In this document: positions 11,905-25,674 of the stretch, one piece after another
How positions within the stretch are numbered: position 1 is the first letter of the stretch
Layout of the letters: the number at the start of each line of letters is the position of its first letter
The notes under the pieces: model-generated
Seen by the model: the letters and a program-made list of their open reading frames with translations, nothing else
Databases searched by the model: none
What the model was told of the DNA's origin: nothing
Origin: Rhynchonema sp. JSB1_4
Taxonomy: Eukaryota > Nematoda > Chromadorea > Monhysterida > Xyalidae
Length of the DNA stretch: 64,000 bases
NCBI GenBank assembly: GCA_030248065.1
Contig: JASAMV010006885.1
Location: forward strand, 1 to 64,000
Reading direction: 5' to 3'
Position numbers and translations under genes: made by a program

Positions 11905-12019
11905 TTCAAACAAACGCAACGCGGTCGCAACAACAACCATCGATTTTCGCACCAAGAACGCCGCACAACAGACGGAGGTGGCTCGTCGTCAAGCAGCAAC
12001 GGTGACGTGAAGACAATTG
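11905..12019 (+). other. Candidate 5' exon of the UNC-76/FEZ gene
   Basis: A 115-bp stretch bounded by an acceptor (TACTTGCAG) and a donor (ATTG|GTAGGC). It is open in one frame, but joining it to the exon at 12.6 kb gives a stop before the ATG. If real it is probably untranslated. Confidence 0.3.
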
Positions 12020-12636
12020 GTAGGCCGGGCTCGTTGAATTTTGAGTTGTTCGTGGGGGATGTATGGAATAATGGAGTGGAATAATGGATTGTATTGGAAT
12101 TTGTAATGGTCTTGCGTCTTGCTTGACTTGAACCGAAATCACGAATATTTTGCAGAAAATATACATGAGTGTGCCTTATATTTTAAATGAACGTCGGCTG
12201 CGTTGAGTGTCACTGGAAAGAACTTAAAAAGCGCTCAAGAATAAGTAGTCATGCAAAGTAGTGTGGCGTGAAGGGTCTGGGGTGCAGGGATCACCCAGTT
12301 AATACTCGCTGAAAATAATTACCATGAGCCGCCAGATGGCAAACTCAAGTGACTCAGAAAAATATGACTAACGTGTTTTTCGGCAGGCAGGGGGATAAAA
12401 TGAGTAAAACAGAATGGAGACACCGAAAAGGTGTAGAAAGTTGTATTCTTGTGTCCATTTTGTTGAAGAGCCCTTGAATTCAGTGAATAGAGCCAAAAAT
12501 TTCATCAACGAGCAAATGAGGAAACCTTCGCCTGTGTTTTGGTCCAAAACATGATGTTAAGTATTTTTCAAGCTGTCGGTTTTTTAAAGTGTCAAGTCAG
12601 TTACCCGCTGGCTACTTTTCAAGCAGAAATCAGCCA

Positions 12637-15600
12637 ATGATGATTGCAGACACGAACCAATTGTCGGTCGATTCGCACAACAACGTCGACCAATCAGCGC
12701 AACATCACAATCGATTTCTGTCCCCGCGACGACGCAAGGGACAGACGAGGGTGCGAAGTCCGGGCTCACGTTCAACTGGCAGCGAGATGGATTCGACGTT
12801 CAGTGATATGGGTGGTACGTGGTGGAGATTGTTTGATTGTTGGTTGTTTGGGGTGTGGCAACCAAACTTGCCATTGCGAGTGTCTGACAGCTCTAGCTGC
12901 CACTGCTGTTGCGAAGATGGCAAAGAATGATAAGAAACGGCACGACGACTGACTTGAGTGTTCAAGACTAAATGTTTCGATGTCTCCACAAACTATGATT
13001 GTTGTATTCGTTGGACACAAGATCATAAATTCACATTATTCTCGGATGACGCTGCCAATCATGCCATTTACTCGGTTTACCTATTTGCTTGCAGGTTCGC
13101 TCGAAGACCTCGTATCGACGTTTGACGAGCGAATCACGAGTTGTTTCAAGAATGTCAGCGAACCAACGGAGAATCTGGCACCGGTGCAAATGCGATCACA
13201 AGAGGAGATTATGAATGAATCACAGTCAGTTGAATGTTGCATCTATTTTTTGTTTGTTTTTATTGTGATGTGCCTGCAGCCTGCTTCAACATTGTGTCCG
13301 TCTGAGATCGTCCAAAGGCATTGGTCGGTATCGAACTGGTCTTCGTCACGTGTTTTTGTATGCGGGAGACTCATTAGTGCCACAAATGTGACCAGCGTAA
13401 AAGTTCTTTAGTTGTCTGGGCACTCATCAAGCTGAGAACACAACAGTGCAAAGATGGAACAACCACCACTCAGCTCATCTGGGGCACTTCTGCACTGATG
13501 GAAGTTAAATGTATGTGTATCCTCGTCCCTCGAAGTATCCTTGATACAAAAAAGGCACCTGGCCGTGGCCAGTGACCAACGCAAGATGCATCCGATCATC
13601 CAGTTTGATACCTTGCCATAAGCTCACCTATCTGGGAGGGAGCAACATTTCGCTGCCGAAACTCACTCGCTTGTCACGACTTACCAACCAACCAGCGCTA
13701 TAATTTACAAAAAAACGTTCAGCTGATCCCTGCTGCATGTCCAACTACCCGCTTCCCACATGCATAAACTATGTATGCCAACCAACAGGCACGCAAGTCA
13801 TCGAACACCCAGATCGAACGGCGGGCACCGCTTTTTCTCTTTTTTTCAATTTTTATAGTTTTAATTCCATCGCGTGACTGCCTAGTTTTTTTTGTTATTG
13901 TCGCCACCGTTTTCTGCAATACTAGCGCCCCACAGAACCTCGTAAAGTAACTGATGAGATGTGCACAAAGTTGGGGGTCAAAATGAAAAAGTCAGGTGCC
14001 CCATCGCTGATGTGCTTGCGTGACTTGAAATGAATGTCTATGTGCACCGGTGTTTTGTGCAGTTGTCTTGGCTCTGCTGGAACGTTAATCTATTTTTTCT
14101 GCTTATCATGTCGGTCTGGGGCCGTTCGCGTTTTTCTTGATTAACGCGGGACTGAGCTGGATTGGCCACTGGTCATACATATGTAGAGCAAAAATACGAG
14201 ACAGCATCAAGGCAAAAAATAGGCATGACGCAAAGTAGGATGCACAACTTGACAGTCTTCTTAAAATTCCCAGATGGGAAACAACGCAACTTTAACATAA
14301 AATACAACTATGGCTGGTAATGCCTAAGACCTGAGCCACATTGTCCGCTAAAGTGTCTTTTTATTCCTGTCTTGCGCCCTTAGTGCTGTTAACGTTGAGA
14401 GGCACACACATGCATACCACGTGCACATGGCTTGCGCGCGTTATAGTGACAGACAACACTTTAGTAGCTCTGGGGAGCGTTGGTGCTTAAGTCGGTTCAC
14501 TAGCGGTTTTGTTTTTGCAGTCGTTTTCTGTATGTAAGCTAAAGCTAGCCACTGCCTGGGCTATGCTAGAAATGATGCCAGAAGTTCCAAGGATTAAATT
14601 TCGTCTTCTGCGCCGTTTGTCCGCGGAACTTGAACTTTCACGCTTAGGACCCCTCAGCTAAACGATTAGAGCACAAGTTTTCGCTATTTTCGCTCGTGCA
14701 AACGAATGAGAACACTTGCAGCTGTGATATCATGATAGTTGTTTACGTTGTTGGATCGATATCAAGTAGAGTGGAGAGGAAAGGGCAAGGGGGCTTGGCA
14801 GGCTAAGCATTGTTTGGCCTGGTTAGTTCTGGGATCAAACCCCGGCGGACGGGGCAACATCAAAGCGGCGTCGTGGGTCAACCCAGCCTTCCATCCCTGA
14901 GAAGGGTCGGTAAATGGGAAGCAACAATTGCTGCGGGTAACAGGCACCTACCCATTGGAGTCACCGGCAATCGGGTTGTTGGTAGGTCCCTCGCGGAGCC
15001 TAAATTCTGCGGAACGCCTTTACCTTTTAAGCCAACACAACAGCGACCATATTTCCATCCTTTTAGATTTTGCTATAGTTCATGGTTCACTTTGAAACAT
15101 AAACGAGCATACAAAAAATAGCAAATTTAGCAACATATTTCACTTTTTTAGGACCGTTGTGCTCGAATATACCTTACATTTTCTTAACAGTTGAACTTCA
15201 CCACCAGAGACTCACATTTCAAACCATCACCACACACAAATATCTGTCCATTCCACCTCACCTCACACGGTACGAGCCGGGACCAAACACACACATACAC
15301 GCACGTGGCAAACGTCAAAGTGTCACATTGTACTGATGCGATGACATTTGAAATGATGCACCAAAACACACGTTTATAATCGAATTGACAGGACCAGAAC
15401 AGCTGTGCGGTTTCCAAACAATGCGCTGGCCGATCAAATTAGTCGTTTGTGCAGGCTGTTTTTGTAGCCGATTTAAATGAACGTCTGGTCTGGCTGGCAC
15501 AACGCAGATAACAACGCATGAGGAAACTATTCTGGACAGATGGCTCGTTTGCGTTCCGGAATTTGTCATGTTTTCCCCCCATCGGACTCATGAACCAAGC

Positions 15601-18600
15601 CGAAACGAGTCCCAAGTTATTTTTTCGTCGTGTCATGTCATGCGCAAAACGACTCGCTTCATGTCTGTCTGCGTGAATGTTTGTTCTCTCTTTGTCGGTG
15701 AACTGCAATGTCACTCAGCAAACTCACTAACGCTGCTGATGAGCCTTGTCTGGATGCAAGGATTGTGGCAAGTGCTTGGATGACTGGGTTAACTGGACTT
15801 GCAATGCTGCAAGTATTTGTTTGTCAAACACACGGAGGAAAGGGGTGGGATACGTACGCGCTGTTGTCACAGATTTTCTGCACCGAGAACAGAGAACGCT
15901 TGTTGGTGCTGTGCTGACTCATATCATGGACTGGACGGATATGAAATTCACACTCTTGGGTCACTTCTGTGAAAAGCAACCTCATGTAATTTGGTCAAAT
16001 TAGCCCCCAACACATATACAGCGTCCAAAGTAGCACGACGAACAATTATGGTGGCTTGTTTGCGGTGATTATGTGGCCCGACGAGTTTTGTGCATTCGCA
16101 TTCGTGTCTGACAAACGTCAGCCTGCTTCACAGCACGCACAGTTTGGCTGTTAGAATTTCATTTTAGAATGATGTCGTCTTGCTTGCGTGTGCCCATTAC
16201 AATCTGCTGTGTGTGCGTTTGATTGGAAGCGGCTCTGTTTTAAGCCACGGCACGAGCAGTGCGCTACTGTGCATGCACCATAGGACAAGGACCATAAAAC
16301 TGCTTTTTCTGTCTCTGGCTCTGGACAGTGGGAACCTACTGTGCATGCATGTGTGGCTTGGAGTGTGACTTGCCTGGCTTGAGCCCTTGAGCCATAGTAG
16401 TGCCTCCCAGTTTTAGACACCAGTCAGTCAAGCTCTATGGACAGCTATAGTTCACGGACTGTGTTTTTGGTCTCACACCCGAGCTGGGTTCCGTGCTGGC
16501 TGGAGTATTCCCATGTTAGCGCATGTCAGTGTGCGTGTGTTGCTTGTGTCCATGCACGCGGGTGACTTGCACTTGCTGGACCGGTCCTGTATTCTTATAT
16601 GGTCATGTCAGGGACCGAGCATACATGAGCTATTACTATATCAAGCTGACTGTGGAACCGTTGTCTGGCTTTCCGGACGACTAAAACTGCTCCGGGAGAT
16701 ATATTGCGAAATTTGAGTGCATGCGGCCATACTTGTCTGAATGGCCTTTTGGGTGTGATTTAAACGGACAATCGGCAGAACACATGTGATGCGTACTATT
16801 TGTGTCAGCTGACTGACTGTTATTTGGCTCCCGGATTGGTAAACTGAGTTTTTGAGCAAGTTCTGGTCAGTTCTGCTGGCACATGTGGCCCTCAAGAGGA
16901 CATTTTGTCAATCCGTGGTTTCTGGATTGAAGCTGACCGTGCAAAACTTTTCTTCAGCTATTGTGTTTCCCGAAAATACAAGTGCTGTTGTAACGGAAGC
17001 GGAACTATAATTTCGGGTTGTTTGTTTGTTTACTGAAATTCGAATATTGAATGAAACTGGGTCATAGAGAGACTTTGAAATGACAAAACTTTCAGTAGGC
17101 AGTACCATATGTACAATACGCTTTTGATGGGACAACGCTCCAGTTTGATTGAAATTTTGAGTTTTGGCGTGATTATAATTTCGTGCAAGTATTATCGAGC
17201 GGGCAGCTTGGCAGGGGCCGATTTGGAATTGCTAGGCTGTTCTCAAACACTAGTGCGGTATACGTACATGTGTAGCGGACTTGTGGAAAACGTTTACAGA
17301 CCGGAAAACATACATATGTATACCTATACCTAACTATCGCGAAATTCCACTTTGTGCTTTGCTTCCTCTCCGTTTGTTTGTGTCAGATATGCAATCAGTC
17401 ATGTTCAATCACACTACTTGTATGGGAATCCTGTGTGATTCTGAATGTCATGCGCTATACGTAAGCCATGCATGCACAGTGGTTAGCGGCTTCGGCTTGT
17501 GTGAACGACGCGTTACTGTACCTATATTTTCATTGCAAACTGACCATTATAAGCAGTTGCGTAACACTGGAGGGGGGGTTGACTAATAAGCTTGATGGAC
17601 ACAACATGCGGTGGACAAACAAACATGACACACGCAAGCACACACCTAATCAGGGTGAAATTTATTGTTGGGCACTGGTTAGGTACAGGGCTTCGGGCTC
17701 ATGTACTGTACGTACCACGTAGGGGAGGAACACCTGCGGTACCCAATAAACAGGTAGTTGTCCGTACCTAGTGCCTGTGCATAAGAACGCAAACGCAGCA
17801 CACGTACGCACCTAGTGTTGCATATGTACATGGTTGTTGGAGTTAAAATGTGAAATTGCAAATTACATTTCTGTGTCACTGAACTGCGGGTGGGCTCTGA
17901 CAACTGGGAGGGAGGGGACTAGCAAATCCGTAATTTGCGCCTGGCTGTCTAACCAGACAGATACCCTCCAGAGTTAGGGACGGGGTTCATTATGCCTTAG
18001 TTTCCTCTAACACATCGCATTGAAAGGTTACGTAGCACATGAACATAATCAGAAACCAAGTCTTGGCATACGAGTTCCAACTTGCTCTGACTTGGGCCCG
18101 TACTGGCGTAGTGCCTGAAGGAACACTTGAAATCCTGTGGTGACTATACACATGTATAAACGTGGTATGTATCCGGTAGTGTGTTTGTTTGTATGTAAAT
18201 GTATGTTATGGAATCGAGCCCACATACGTACGAGGTACATTGTTATGGCATCCAAGCATGAGCATGTGCCTTCATTGTGCAGCCAGTTTAATTCAATTTC
18301 ACCAACGGCGCATGTGTCGAGCTGGGACCTGGCTGCCTGTGCGGGTGTAATGTCCGGTTTTGGGGTTGCATTTGGCGACTAGCAGCGCTTGATATAGGAA
18401 ATGCAATGCTCTTGTGTCTTCAGTGTGTGTGTGAGTATCCACACAGTCCGTATTGTCGTCACGTGCCTTGTCTGACACGACATGTGTGTGAAAGGCAGGG
18501 GATTTACTTACTTCCGCATGCATTTGGAAATACCTTGCGTAGCATGCTGTTCATCGAGTATTTTGGTCACATATTAAACTAGGGTTGGACACGATGGCAT

Positions 18601-21600
18601 ATGCACAGTGGGATCTTGGTGGAAATAACGTTTCTCTTTTTAACTGTGTGTCGACATGGTGCGCTCGTCGGTGTCTGCCTTCAATGTGGTTCCTCCTGAT
18701 ATTGTTTACCACTTTTTGAGTCCTCTCCAGTTGCGCTGAGTTTGTTTGGAGTGAACTGCTGTTTATGCAGAAAAACTCTAGCGGGGAAGCATATTTACAT
18801 AAAATAATAAGAAATAGCGATGTGTTGGCGGTTGTGGTGATACTTGACTTTGGCTTTCGTGCTTTCTGCTTCAGTCCGAAAGCACACGCACTATTCGGGT
18901 GTTCTTTTAAGGGTTTGTTTTATGGGATGGCCAAAATTTGACGCACGTAGCGCTCCAAAAACTGTTTTCCGAACCTTGTTTTGTCTGAAACAATTGACAA
19001 CAAGACCAACGATCATTCAATTTGTGCGTTCGGTGTTCGTTCAAAAGCAGAAAGGTGAAAAAAGTCAGCCGCCAACCAAGCAACAAGACATAACATTCAC
19101 GCTTTAACTGACGACAGCTGTCTTGTGTCAGTGTCCGAATACGCAGATAACTGACACGTCGTAAAAACACAACGGTGCTAGGGGCCACAACATTTTGACC
19201 AGGTTTTGAACGGAATAGGTGCGCTTCTGGTGTACGTCTTGGGGTCAGCAGCTGCACAAAATATTGTCAAGTATGCAATTTGAAAATTCTGAACTCAACA
19301 AATGTTGAATTGAGTTGGGACACCTGCTGATGCTTTAATGGGAATCGCCGAATGGCTTGGGCGGTGGTGTTGATCTGTTGAGTGCTAAAAGTGGGCGATA
19401 ACGATAATGTAACTGTTTAGAAGTGCACTTTGAGAATGTGGATGGGGACAATTTTATGTAACATGCTACAACATGGGGGAAGAAAGCTTTTTTCCAGATG
19501 TTGCACCATTAAAATGCCCTGTTCGTGCCAGAAATGTAGATTGCTTTGCTTCCAACGCTGCTACGTGCTACATATGTCACAAAGTGCCAACCTAACATGA
19601 AACGCAAATCCACAACAATAACAAATACAACGATGATCAAGCTGCACCACCCCAAAACAAATCACTCGGATTCTGATCCCATTCACTTTTCAGAATCTGG
19701 TGGACGCTAACGGGCAATTTCGGCAACATTTTGCCGCTGGATTGGACAAAGACGACGGCACGCGAGAAACAACTGCCAGCGTTGAATCTGCAGCCAAAGG
19801 TGTGATGTGATCATCTGGCTTCCTATTTTGTTACCTTTGATTGTCCGCAAACGGGTGCTTATTTCGGGGACACACGTCTGGTATTTCAGAAAAAGATAAT
19901 TTTCCAAATAAGCCCCCATGTGTAGTTCAAGCATATGAAGCATTGCTAAAAATGACCAAAGATCGTCCGAAAAAGTACCCACTGGGAATGATCATTTCTG
20001 GCCTTTCATCAAGCTACTCGTGTTTGGTCAACAACACATATCCACTTGTGTTATTTCCACTTCTGCTTCTCAGTTAGCAAACGCTGGGAAAGACGTGTGA
20101 AATCCACAATATCAGCATATAAAAAAAGTGAACGCTATAAAGTTTAATGTTTGCAGTCGAGTCGCAGCGAGCGCGACAGTGCAACAGGGGGCAGTGACGA
20201 AGAAGACGAAGAACTGGCTGCTGCACTGGATATGCACTCAATGGTACATTGGGGAAGGCTGTCTTTTATCTTTCAAAAAATTGTAATTGTTCCGAACTGC
20301 ATGATTTGGCTTGGTGATGGTGACATCAGTAGTTATCTATATAAATTTATATAAACTTCGGTAATTTCAAGATTATTCATTTGCTGATGATATCGACCAG
20401 CGAAAAAAGCCCCTGAATGCTGTTTCCAGCCGATCACCCATTTTCACACCGGTCAAAATTAATTTCACGATTAAATTTTGGTAAATGTGCTCACCAGACA
20501 AAACGTGACATGGACCACTTTCCTGCCGTGTCCCACCATCACGTTTGCTGCATGCTCACACAAATTTATGTTGCTTTTGCATGCTTTGTCATGCAGATAG
20601 AGGCAATCCATGGCATTCTTCCAGGTCGGCCAATCGCCGCACAACGAGGGCCAGCCACAAACGGCCGAGCAAGTGATCGAGGAAATCGATGAGATCATGC
20701 AGGTAAACAGACTGCCGACTATTTATGCGTCTAGTGAAACATCACCTGACCATATGATCACCCTGATGATTCAGGGTTCGGCATTCACGACGGCGACAAG
20801 CAGCACCGATCAAACAATGGAATCGGTCGATAGTCTGTATTCGTCGATGAAAAGTCCATACCCATTCAGTGCGATGGGCCAGAGCGGGCTGGCGGCCAGC
20901 AGGGATCCCGCTGATCTCGAGGCCAAACTCAGAGAAGCCACTAGTTTGACCAGCTCGGCTGACAGTGAGTTTCGGAGAATTTGTGCTCGATTTTTTTACT
21001 GAACTACGTACTCGGAATTGAATGTCGTCGTGCTTCATTTGAGATTTTAGGCCTACCATAGCCGCAGTCAGATTTTTTGTTAATTCAATCACTAACGCCT
21101 GTTCTTTTTTCCTCACTGCCTCAGGAGAATCTGGTAAGTGTCTATGAATGTCCTGTGGTTTTGTGTTGTTGGTACTGTATTGGTGTTGTTCAAGTGTTGT
21201 TCTAAATACTAGACGGGACCCGTGCCTACGGCCCGGCTACAGCGCCGCGCCCGTGCCGTGCCCCCCCCCCCCCCGAAGACCCGTTAGCATACCCAAAGCT
21301 ACCCGTGAAAATTGACCCGTCCGCCGTTCCGAGGGGCCACATGCATACACACATACATATAGTCCAACAACAGCTAATGCAGAATTTATGTCCACTGCGT
21401 TTGCCTGATCCGCCAAGCACATAACGCGTGATGCAACATTATAAACACACCCACGCAGCCAGCCAACACACACAAGCTGACTGCCTGTCTGTGCTTGTAA
21501 TGTTGCATTACGCGTTATGTGCTTGGCGGATCAGGCAACGCAGTGGACATAAATTCTGCATTAGCTGTTGTTGTACTATACATATGTACGTCTTCCTGTT

Positions 21601-23583
21601 TTAGTAGTATAGATGTGCTGCTCAACACAACAACAACGCATTGCCAATTGCAGACCTAATCCAATTGCCCTACAACAAGCTGCTGGCTTTGCAAGGCGAG
21701 CTCGAATCGCTGATCCAGGCCTACAACGAAGCACTCGTGCAGGAACTGGCGTTGAAAGACGAACTGGAGTATGAGAAAGAGATGAAGAACACATTTATAT
21801 CGTTGTTGTTGTCGGTGCAGGTGAGCTATATTGACATGCACAGGTTTTTCTACCATCTTTTGGTGAAGTATCCATCGCTATTTTATGTCCAGGAACAAAA
21901 TTGAGTGGCTGGCTGAATGAAACTGGTACAGTCAACTCCCGTTTATACTCACTAAAGAACCGGTTTTTTTAGATTTTGGGAAAAATTTGGGAAAAGACAA
22001 CCGCACTGTATAAGGATAGAGCAACTCAAATAAGGTGTTTTGAAAGCCTTCCAATGTTCGTACAGGTAAATAGTATGGTGTCAGATAGTGTTTTAAACAC
22101 TCACTATCATCAAAACAGTGCATAATTACATCACCAGCTTCCGACCAAAGTAGGTCCGAAGAAAATATTTCTTCGTTTCGACAAAAATTGGCAAATTTTG
22201 CGAAATTGAACTGGTGTGCCCGGCGGCACCTAAAGTTTTTCTTTCGTTTTTTCACACCCCAGATGGATCCGGTTTTCTTCAGTTTATTTTCGTCTTTTTT
22301 ATCCGCAAGTATACCCCGTTGTAAGAAATTTCGTTGTAGGAATTCCCGCGTCATAAAAAACAGGTTTTCATGTCCCATTATCCCGGCTGTGTATAAAAGA
22401 TACGTTATAGGAAATTCTTCGTAAAAAATAAGAAACAAAATTTCGTTTCCCGAGCCGTTTCTTGTAACAAGGCTTGACAGTACTTGGAACTTTGCCATAA
22501 ATTACGACTCGAAGCGAGGTGCAAATTTCTCGATTGCAAAGATGATAGTGTTAATGTAAGGGACAAAAATCTTTCGAATCCGTCTGCAATGGATTTGCGT
22601 TGAGCACAGTTTCAACGAACGTATAAGCATAATCGAATACTCCATTTTTGACCATTTCACACTTTTTTCAACAAAAAATTCAATAAAATACTCTCTGCAG
22701 AACAAACGCCGTCAATGGATTGCGGAAAAGAAAAGGACGAAATCATACGGCGGCAATTCAAATGGAAATCCTGAAGCTGCGAAAAGCTCGGACAAACAAG
22801 CACTGCCACAGGTGTGTGGGATAGCGCAGTCAGTTGGTGGTGATTCTTTGTACTTGGGACTAAAAGTTTACAGGTTCAAATCACCTGGGTCTGAATTTTT
22901 CGTTGCTGATATTGTAAAATAAGAATGGTGCGTTGGGCACTGGGTTGGCTGTAAAACCTAAGTTACATCGCCAGAAACTTGGCCCTGCAGTTTCAGTTTT
23001 GGCTGGATAAATGTTTTATAGATTGCCTAAGTGCGCCACCGATTTTCGCTTGTTTCTTCACCGATTTTCGCTTGTTTCTTAGCCATGCACTGCATCGAAA
23101 AAATGTAATGAATTATGAAAAACAAACAAAAAAATAAAAAAAAAAAAAAAAAAAAAAATTCTAATAATTAGTATCCATAACAATTTCAAAGTATCTATTT
23201 ACAAAGGTTATTCAATCTTTCCAGTTCTGCACCACCGTACTTCCGTATCAAGAGGGCGCCGGCCCACCCAACAATGCCTCGCTGCAAGCACTCATTAGAA
23301 GTCGGTATTTTCTCATTTAGAACAAAATGTTTTCTTTTATCTTCTTTAAAAATGTCGTTTTCTTATTTCAGTACTGAAAGCGGTGAACGAGGATAATCCA
23401 CAAGTACCGAACATGTTGACTGATTATATTCTAAATGGTTGGTACAATTTGTCTTATGTTACATGTGAGGGCTGATAATAATGATAACTTTGTGATGAAA
23501 ATAAAAGTGAAATTTGGAAATTTCACAACTTATAATGATCCAACATTTCAGTGGTATGTCCATCGGCCGAAGGCTCCGTGTGA
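12637..23583 (+). CDS. unc-76: UNC-76 / FEZ (fasciculation and elongation protein zeta) family
   Basis: FEZ proteins are kinesin-1 cargo adaptors needed for axon growth and bundling. Coding exons: 12637-12814, 13095-13224, 19694-19799, 20157-20243, 20601-20702 (or from 20625), 20775-20964, 21125-21133, 21654-21820, 22701-22811, 23225-23300, 23372-23437, 23552-23583. The phases agree throughout, giving about 417 aa (409 with the later start of exon 5). Family segments are SLEDLVSTFDERITSCFKN and TENLAPV (exon 2), a tryptophan-rich WWTLT...LDW segment (exon 3), AEQVIEEIDEIMQ (exon 5), the coiled coil LALKDELEYEKEMKNTFISL (exon 8), TVLPYQEGAGPPN (exon 10) and the C-terminal NMLTDYILNVVCPS (exons 11-12). 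The start is the first of two adjacent ATGs; upstream frames hit stops. The 6.5-kb intron 13225-19693 holds a SINE-like repeat. A 9-nt microexon is at 21125-21133. The stop TGA is embedded in a TGATGTTTCA motif. Confidence 0.93.
13225..19693 (+). other. Large intron of the UNC-76/FEZ gene
   Basis: A 6469-bp intron. The donor (CA|GTCAGT) is fixed by phase, because the next exon must be read from its second base to give the conserved W-rich FEZ segment. It contains the SINE-like sequence at about 14.8-15.0 kb. I found no nested gene; its many short open frames look like chance. Confidence 0.75.
14790..15005. repeat. SINE-like sequence
   Basis: Contains GGGATCAAACCCC, whose complement is one base from the tRNA B-box consensus. 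It is followed by a GGAGTCACCGGCAATCGGG stretch that resembles the body of tRNA-derived SINEs. Only one copy is seen in this window, so this is tentative. Confidence 0.35.
21125..21133 (+). other. unc-76: 9-nt microexon of UNC-76/FEZ
   Basis: The sequence GA GAA TCT G lies between CCTCACTGCCTCAG and GTAAGTG, a strong acceptor and a near-perfect donor. It is phase 1 on both sides. Inclusion gives ...SADRESDLIQL..., with the conserved aspartate created by G|AC. Skipping gives ...SADNLIQL... without a frameshift, so it could be alternatively spliced just before the coiled coil. Confidence 0.75.
21208..21605. mobile_element. Element with large internal palindrome (intronic copy)
   Basis: Begins ACTAGACGGGACCCGTGCC and ends GTCTTCCTGTTTTAGT. 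The part at about 21345-21440 is the near-perfect complement of about 21499-21585, forming a hairpin with arms of roughly 90 bp. A shorter relative without the palindrome is at 32669-32836. A C tract lies near the left end. It sits in the intron just after the microexon. Confidence 0.7.
23126..23158 (+). repeat. Poly-A tract
   Basis: A run of A with rare interruptions in the intron before 23225. It may be the tail of a retroposed sequence, but no body was recognised. Confidence 0.6.
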
Positions 23584-25593
23584 TGTTTCACAGCCAACAT
23601 AAACTTCGACTCAATGAACACTCAGCAACACGCCACCCAGAGGTCCAGGCATCGGAATTGCTTCGGCCCATTTCTGAATGAAGTATTGTTTGATTTGAGC
23701 CAAGTTACTAATCGTGATTCTGAATTGTTCGTATCGAATTTGATTGTATCAGTGATTGCATTTGTGGAACACCGCAACGCCCGTCTATTTCCAGTGGCGT
23801 AGCAAGGGGGCGCCGTGACAGCTACACATTTTTTTGCCAAAACAAGTCAAACGTTGAAAAAGCACCAAGTAAAAAGGTTTTTTAAATTATAATGACCCCT
23901 GGGCAAAGCGACTTCACCCATGGCGCCCCCCCCCTAAGACCAGGCCCAGCTACGCCCTCGCTTTTTCTGATTTGTATGCAGACCTCTGGACAATCTTGAC
24001 GCTGTGTTATTATATAAAGCTGACGTGAAACATCAACAAAGCGTTGCATTTGGCAGTTGCTCTTTGCAATGTTGTTGGATACTGGCACCTGAACCTGAAA
24101 AGTCTCTATCCGAGCCCGGTTTGTGATTTTATGTGTTTTCGCATTATTTTTCATTTGGTTGCATTATTCTCAACACATAATCTTGTAATGCGGCTTTACT
24201 TGCCACGCTCGCCAAGCGCTTAGTCTTTGGATAATCTGTTTTGTTTTGCTTGATTTGTTGTCGTGAGGAAATGCATTTATAGCCGATATTGTACATTTTA
24301 GCATTTGATGATTATTTTGTAAAGTCACCATATTTGTAATGTTTTTGGTTTCTCAGTTTTTATGCTCGCTAATGGGTTAACATTCAATCAACTACGTTAT
24401 CCGATTTATCGTGCAATTTGCTTCATACGCTGTTATTTTCAATGATCTTGTCCATAATTTAGCTTTAAATTAAGTAGTTGTGTATTTATTGTGCATATAT
24501 TTGTGCCATGTATAATAATCGAGCTCTGAACTATTATAACCCTAATCAGATGTTTTCACAGAAATTAGGGTAAAATTTTCGTCCACTTGTAGTCCAACTT
24601 TATGAGTGTAAACGCGAGGCTTGTTTTTGGAGATTTTCTTCCTCTAGGTATTCGAACAATCGTTAGTTTGCAATGATTTTTGTAAATTGGTGTTTTATGC
24701 CTATTTTTGGTTGAAATACATTTATGATATCTCGTTGTAAGGTGCTTTTGTATTTCCTGCTTTGAGAACTTAACATCGCCTCCCGTTGATGCCGTTGTTA
24801 ATTTTGTAATTTTGTTCCAAACAGGCGTAAAATTATGATATTTTCGCGCCTCTCGTGTATTTGTAGGCATTCCTTTTTTGTTCATTTTTTGGAGAAAAAT
24901 CTTTCAAAGTCAACCTACAAGTGCGCCGTCCCTCCGCTATGATTGTCTCTGAATTCGATTCCGTTTGAGTTTCGTTGTTTATTTTTTTATCTCAAAATAT
25001 TGTGCAACTGCGCTGTTTTTCTTGGTGGAATGCATAAAAGTATAACGAAATCCATCAGAATGTCGTTTGACGCATGCTCCATTAAATAGTTTTTGGTATG
25101 GGCGCCGTAATTTTCGTCATAGCCGTGTGTACCTTCTGGTCCGTCCATAAACCTTGACCTCACCACCGCTGGTATTTGGACAAGTTTTGTGCTGCGCGCA
25201 GTAGGTAGACAACCGAGGTGACAACGCAGCGCAAGTTTGCTCGGACACAAACACAGAATGTGTTGAATTGTGGTTCGTGCTAACGCAGCAATATTGTTAT
25301 GGCAAGGTTTTGGCCGTTGAACGTGTCAGTCAGTTTTAATTCTGGTCATTGCTGAAGGCGTAGCGGGTGGCCGATGTTTCAGGGGCGACGCATAAAAAAT
25401 CACAGACCAATTATTGTCAGTACAACTTTTAACTTTGCTCTGGGCAGTAGTGGTTGGCCAGCGTCAGTGTGCATGCACCAGGTGGCCACGTGAAAAGACG
25501 CGTGTTGATTAGAAACAAACCTGATGTACAGATTGGAAGTGTGTCTACGCGGTTGCATTTTTATTGTGCAACTTTGAGGCGCAGCCAGACCGC
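23584..25593. other. UNC-76 3' flank and intergenic
   Basis: This presumably starts with the UNC-76 3' UTR, but no canonical AATAAA is close to the stop codon, so the end is unknown. One TGATGTTTCA motif (minus strand) is at 24026-24035. No exon was recognised. Confidence 0.4.
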
Positions 25594-25674
25594 GCTCCCG
25601 TAGCTCAGTTGGCAGAGCAACTGGCCATACAGGCTTGAGACTGGGAGGTCGGAGGTTCGAGTCCGTCCGGGAAC
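25594..25674 (+). tRNA. tRNA-like repeat copy, probably a pseudogene
   Basis: A-box TAGCTCAGTTGG and B-box GGTTCGAGTCC are intact. The acceptor stem GCTCCCG/CGGGAAC has one mismatch and the T stem has another. Flanks on both sides (GCAGCCAGACCGCG upstream, GTGGCGGTTCA downstream) resemble those of the two copies at 41.3-41.8 kb. The three are therefore one tRNA-containing repeat family. The anticodon cannot be assigned. Confidence 0.5.

Noticed and set aside
13265..13411. Possible extra UNC-76 exon after CCTGCAG
   Set aside because: None of its frames matches FEZ, and phase requires exon 2 to join 19694 directly to give the conserved W-rich segment.
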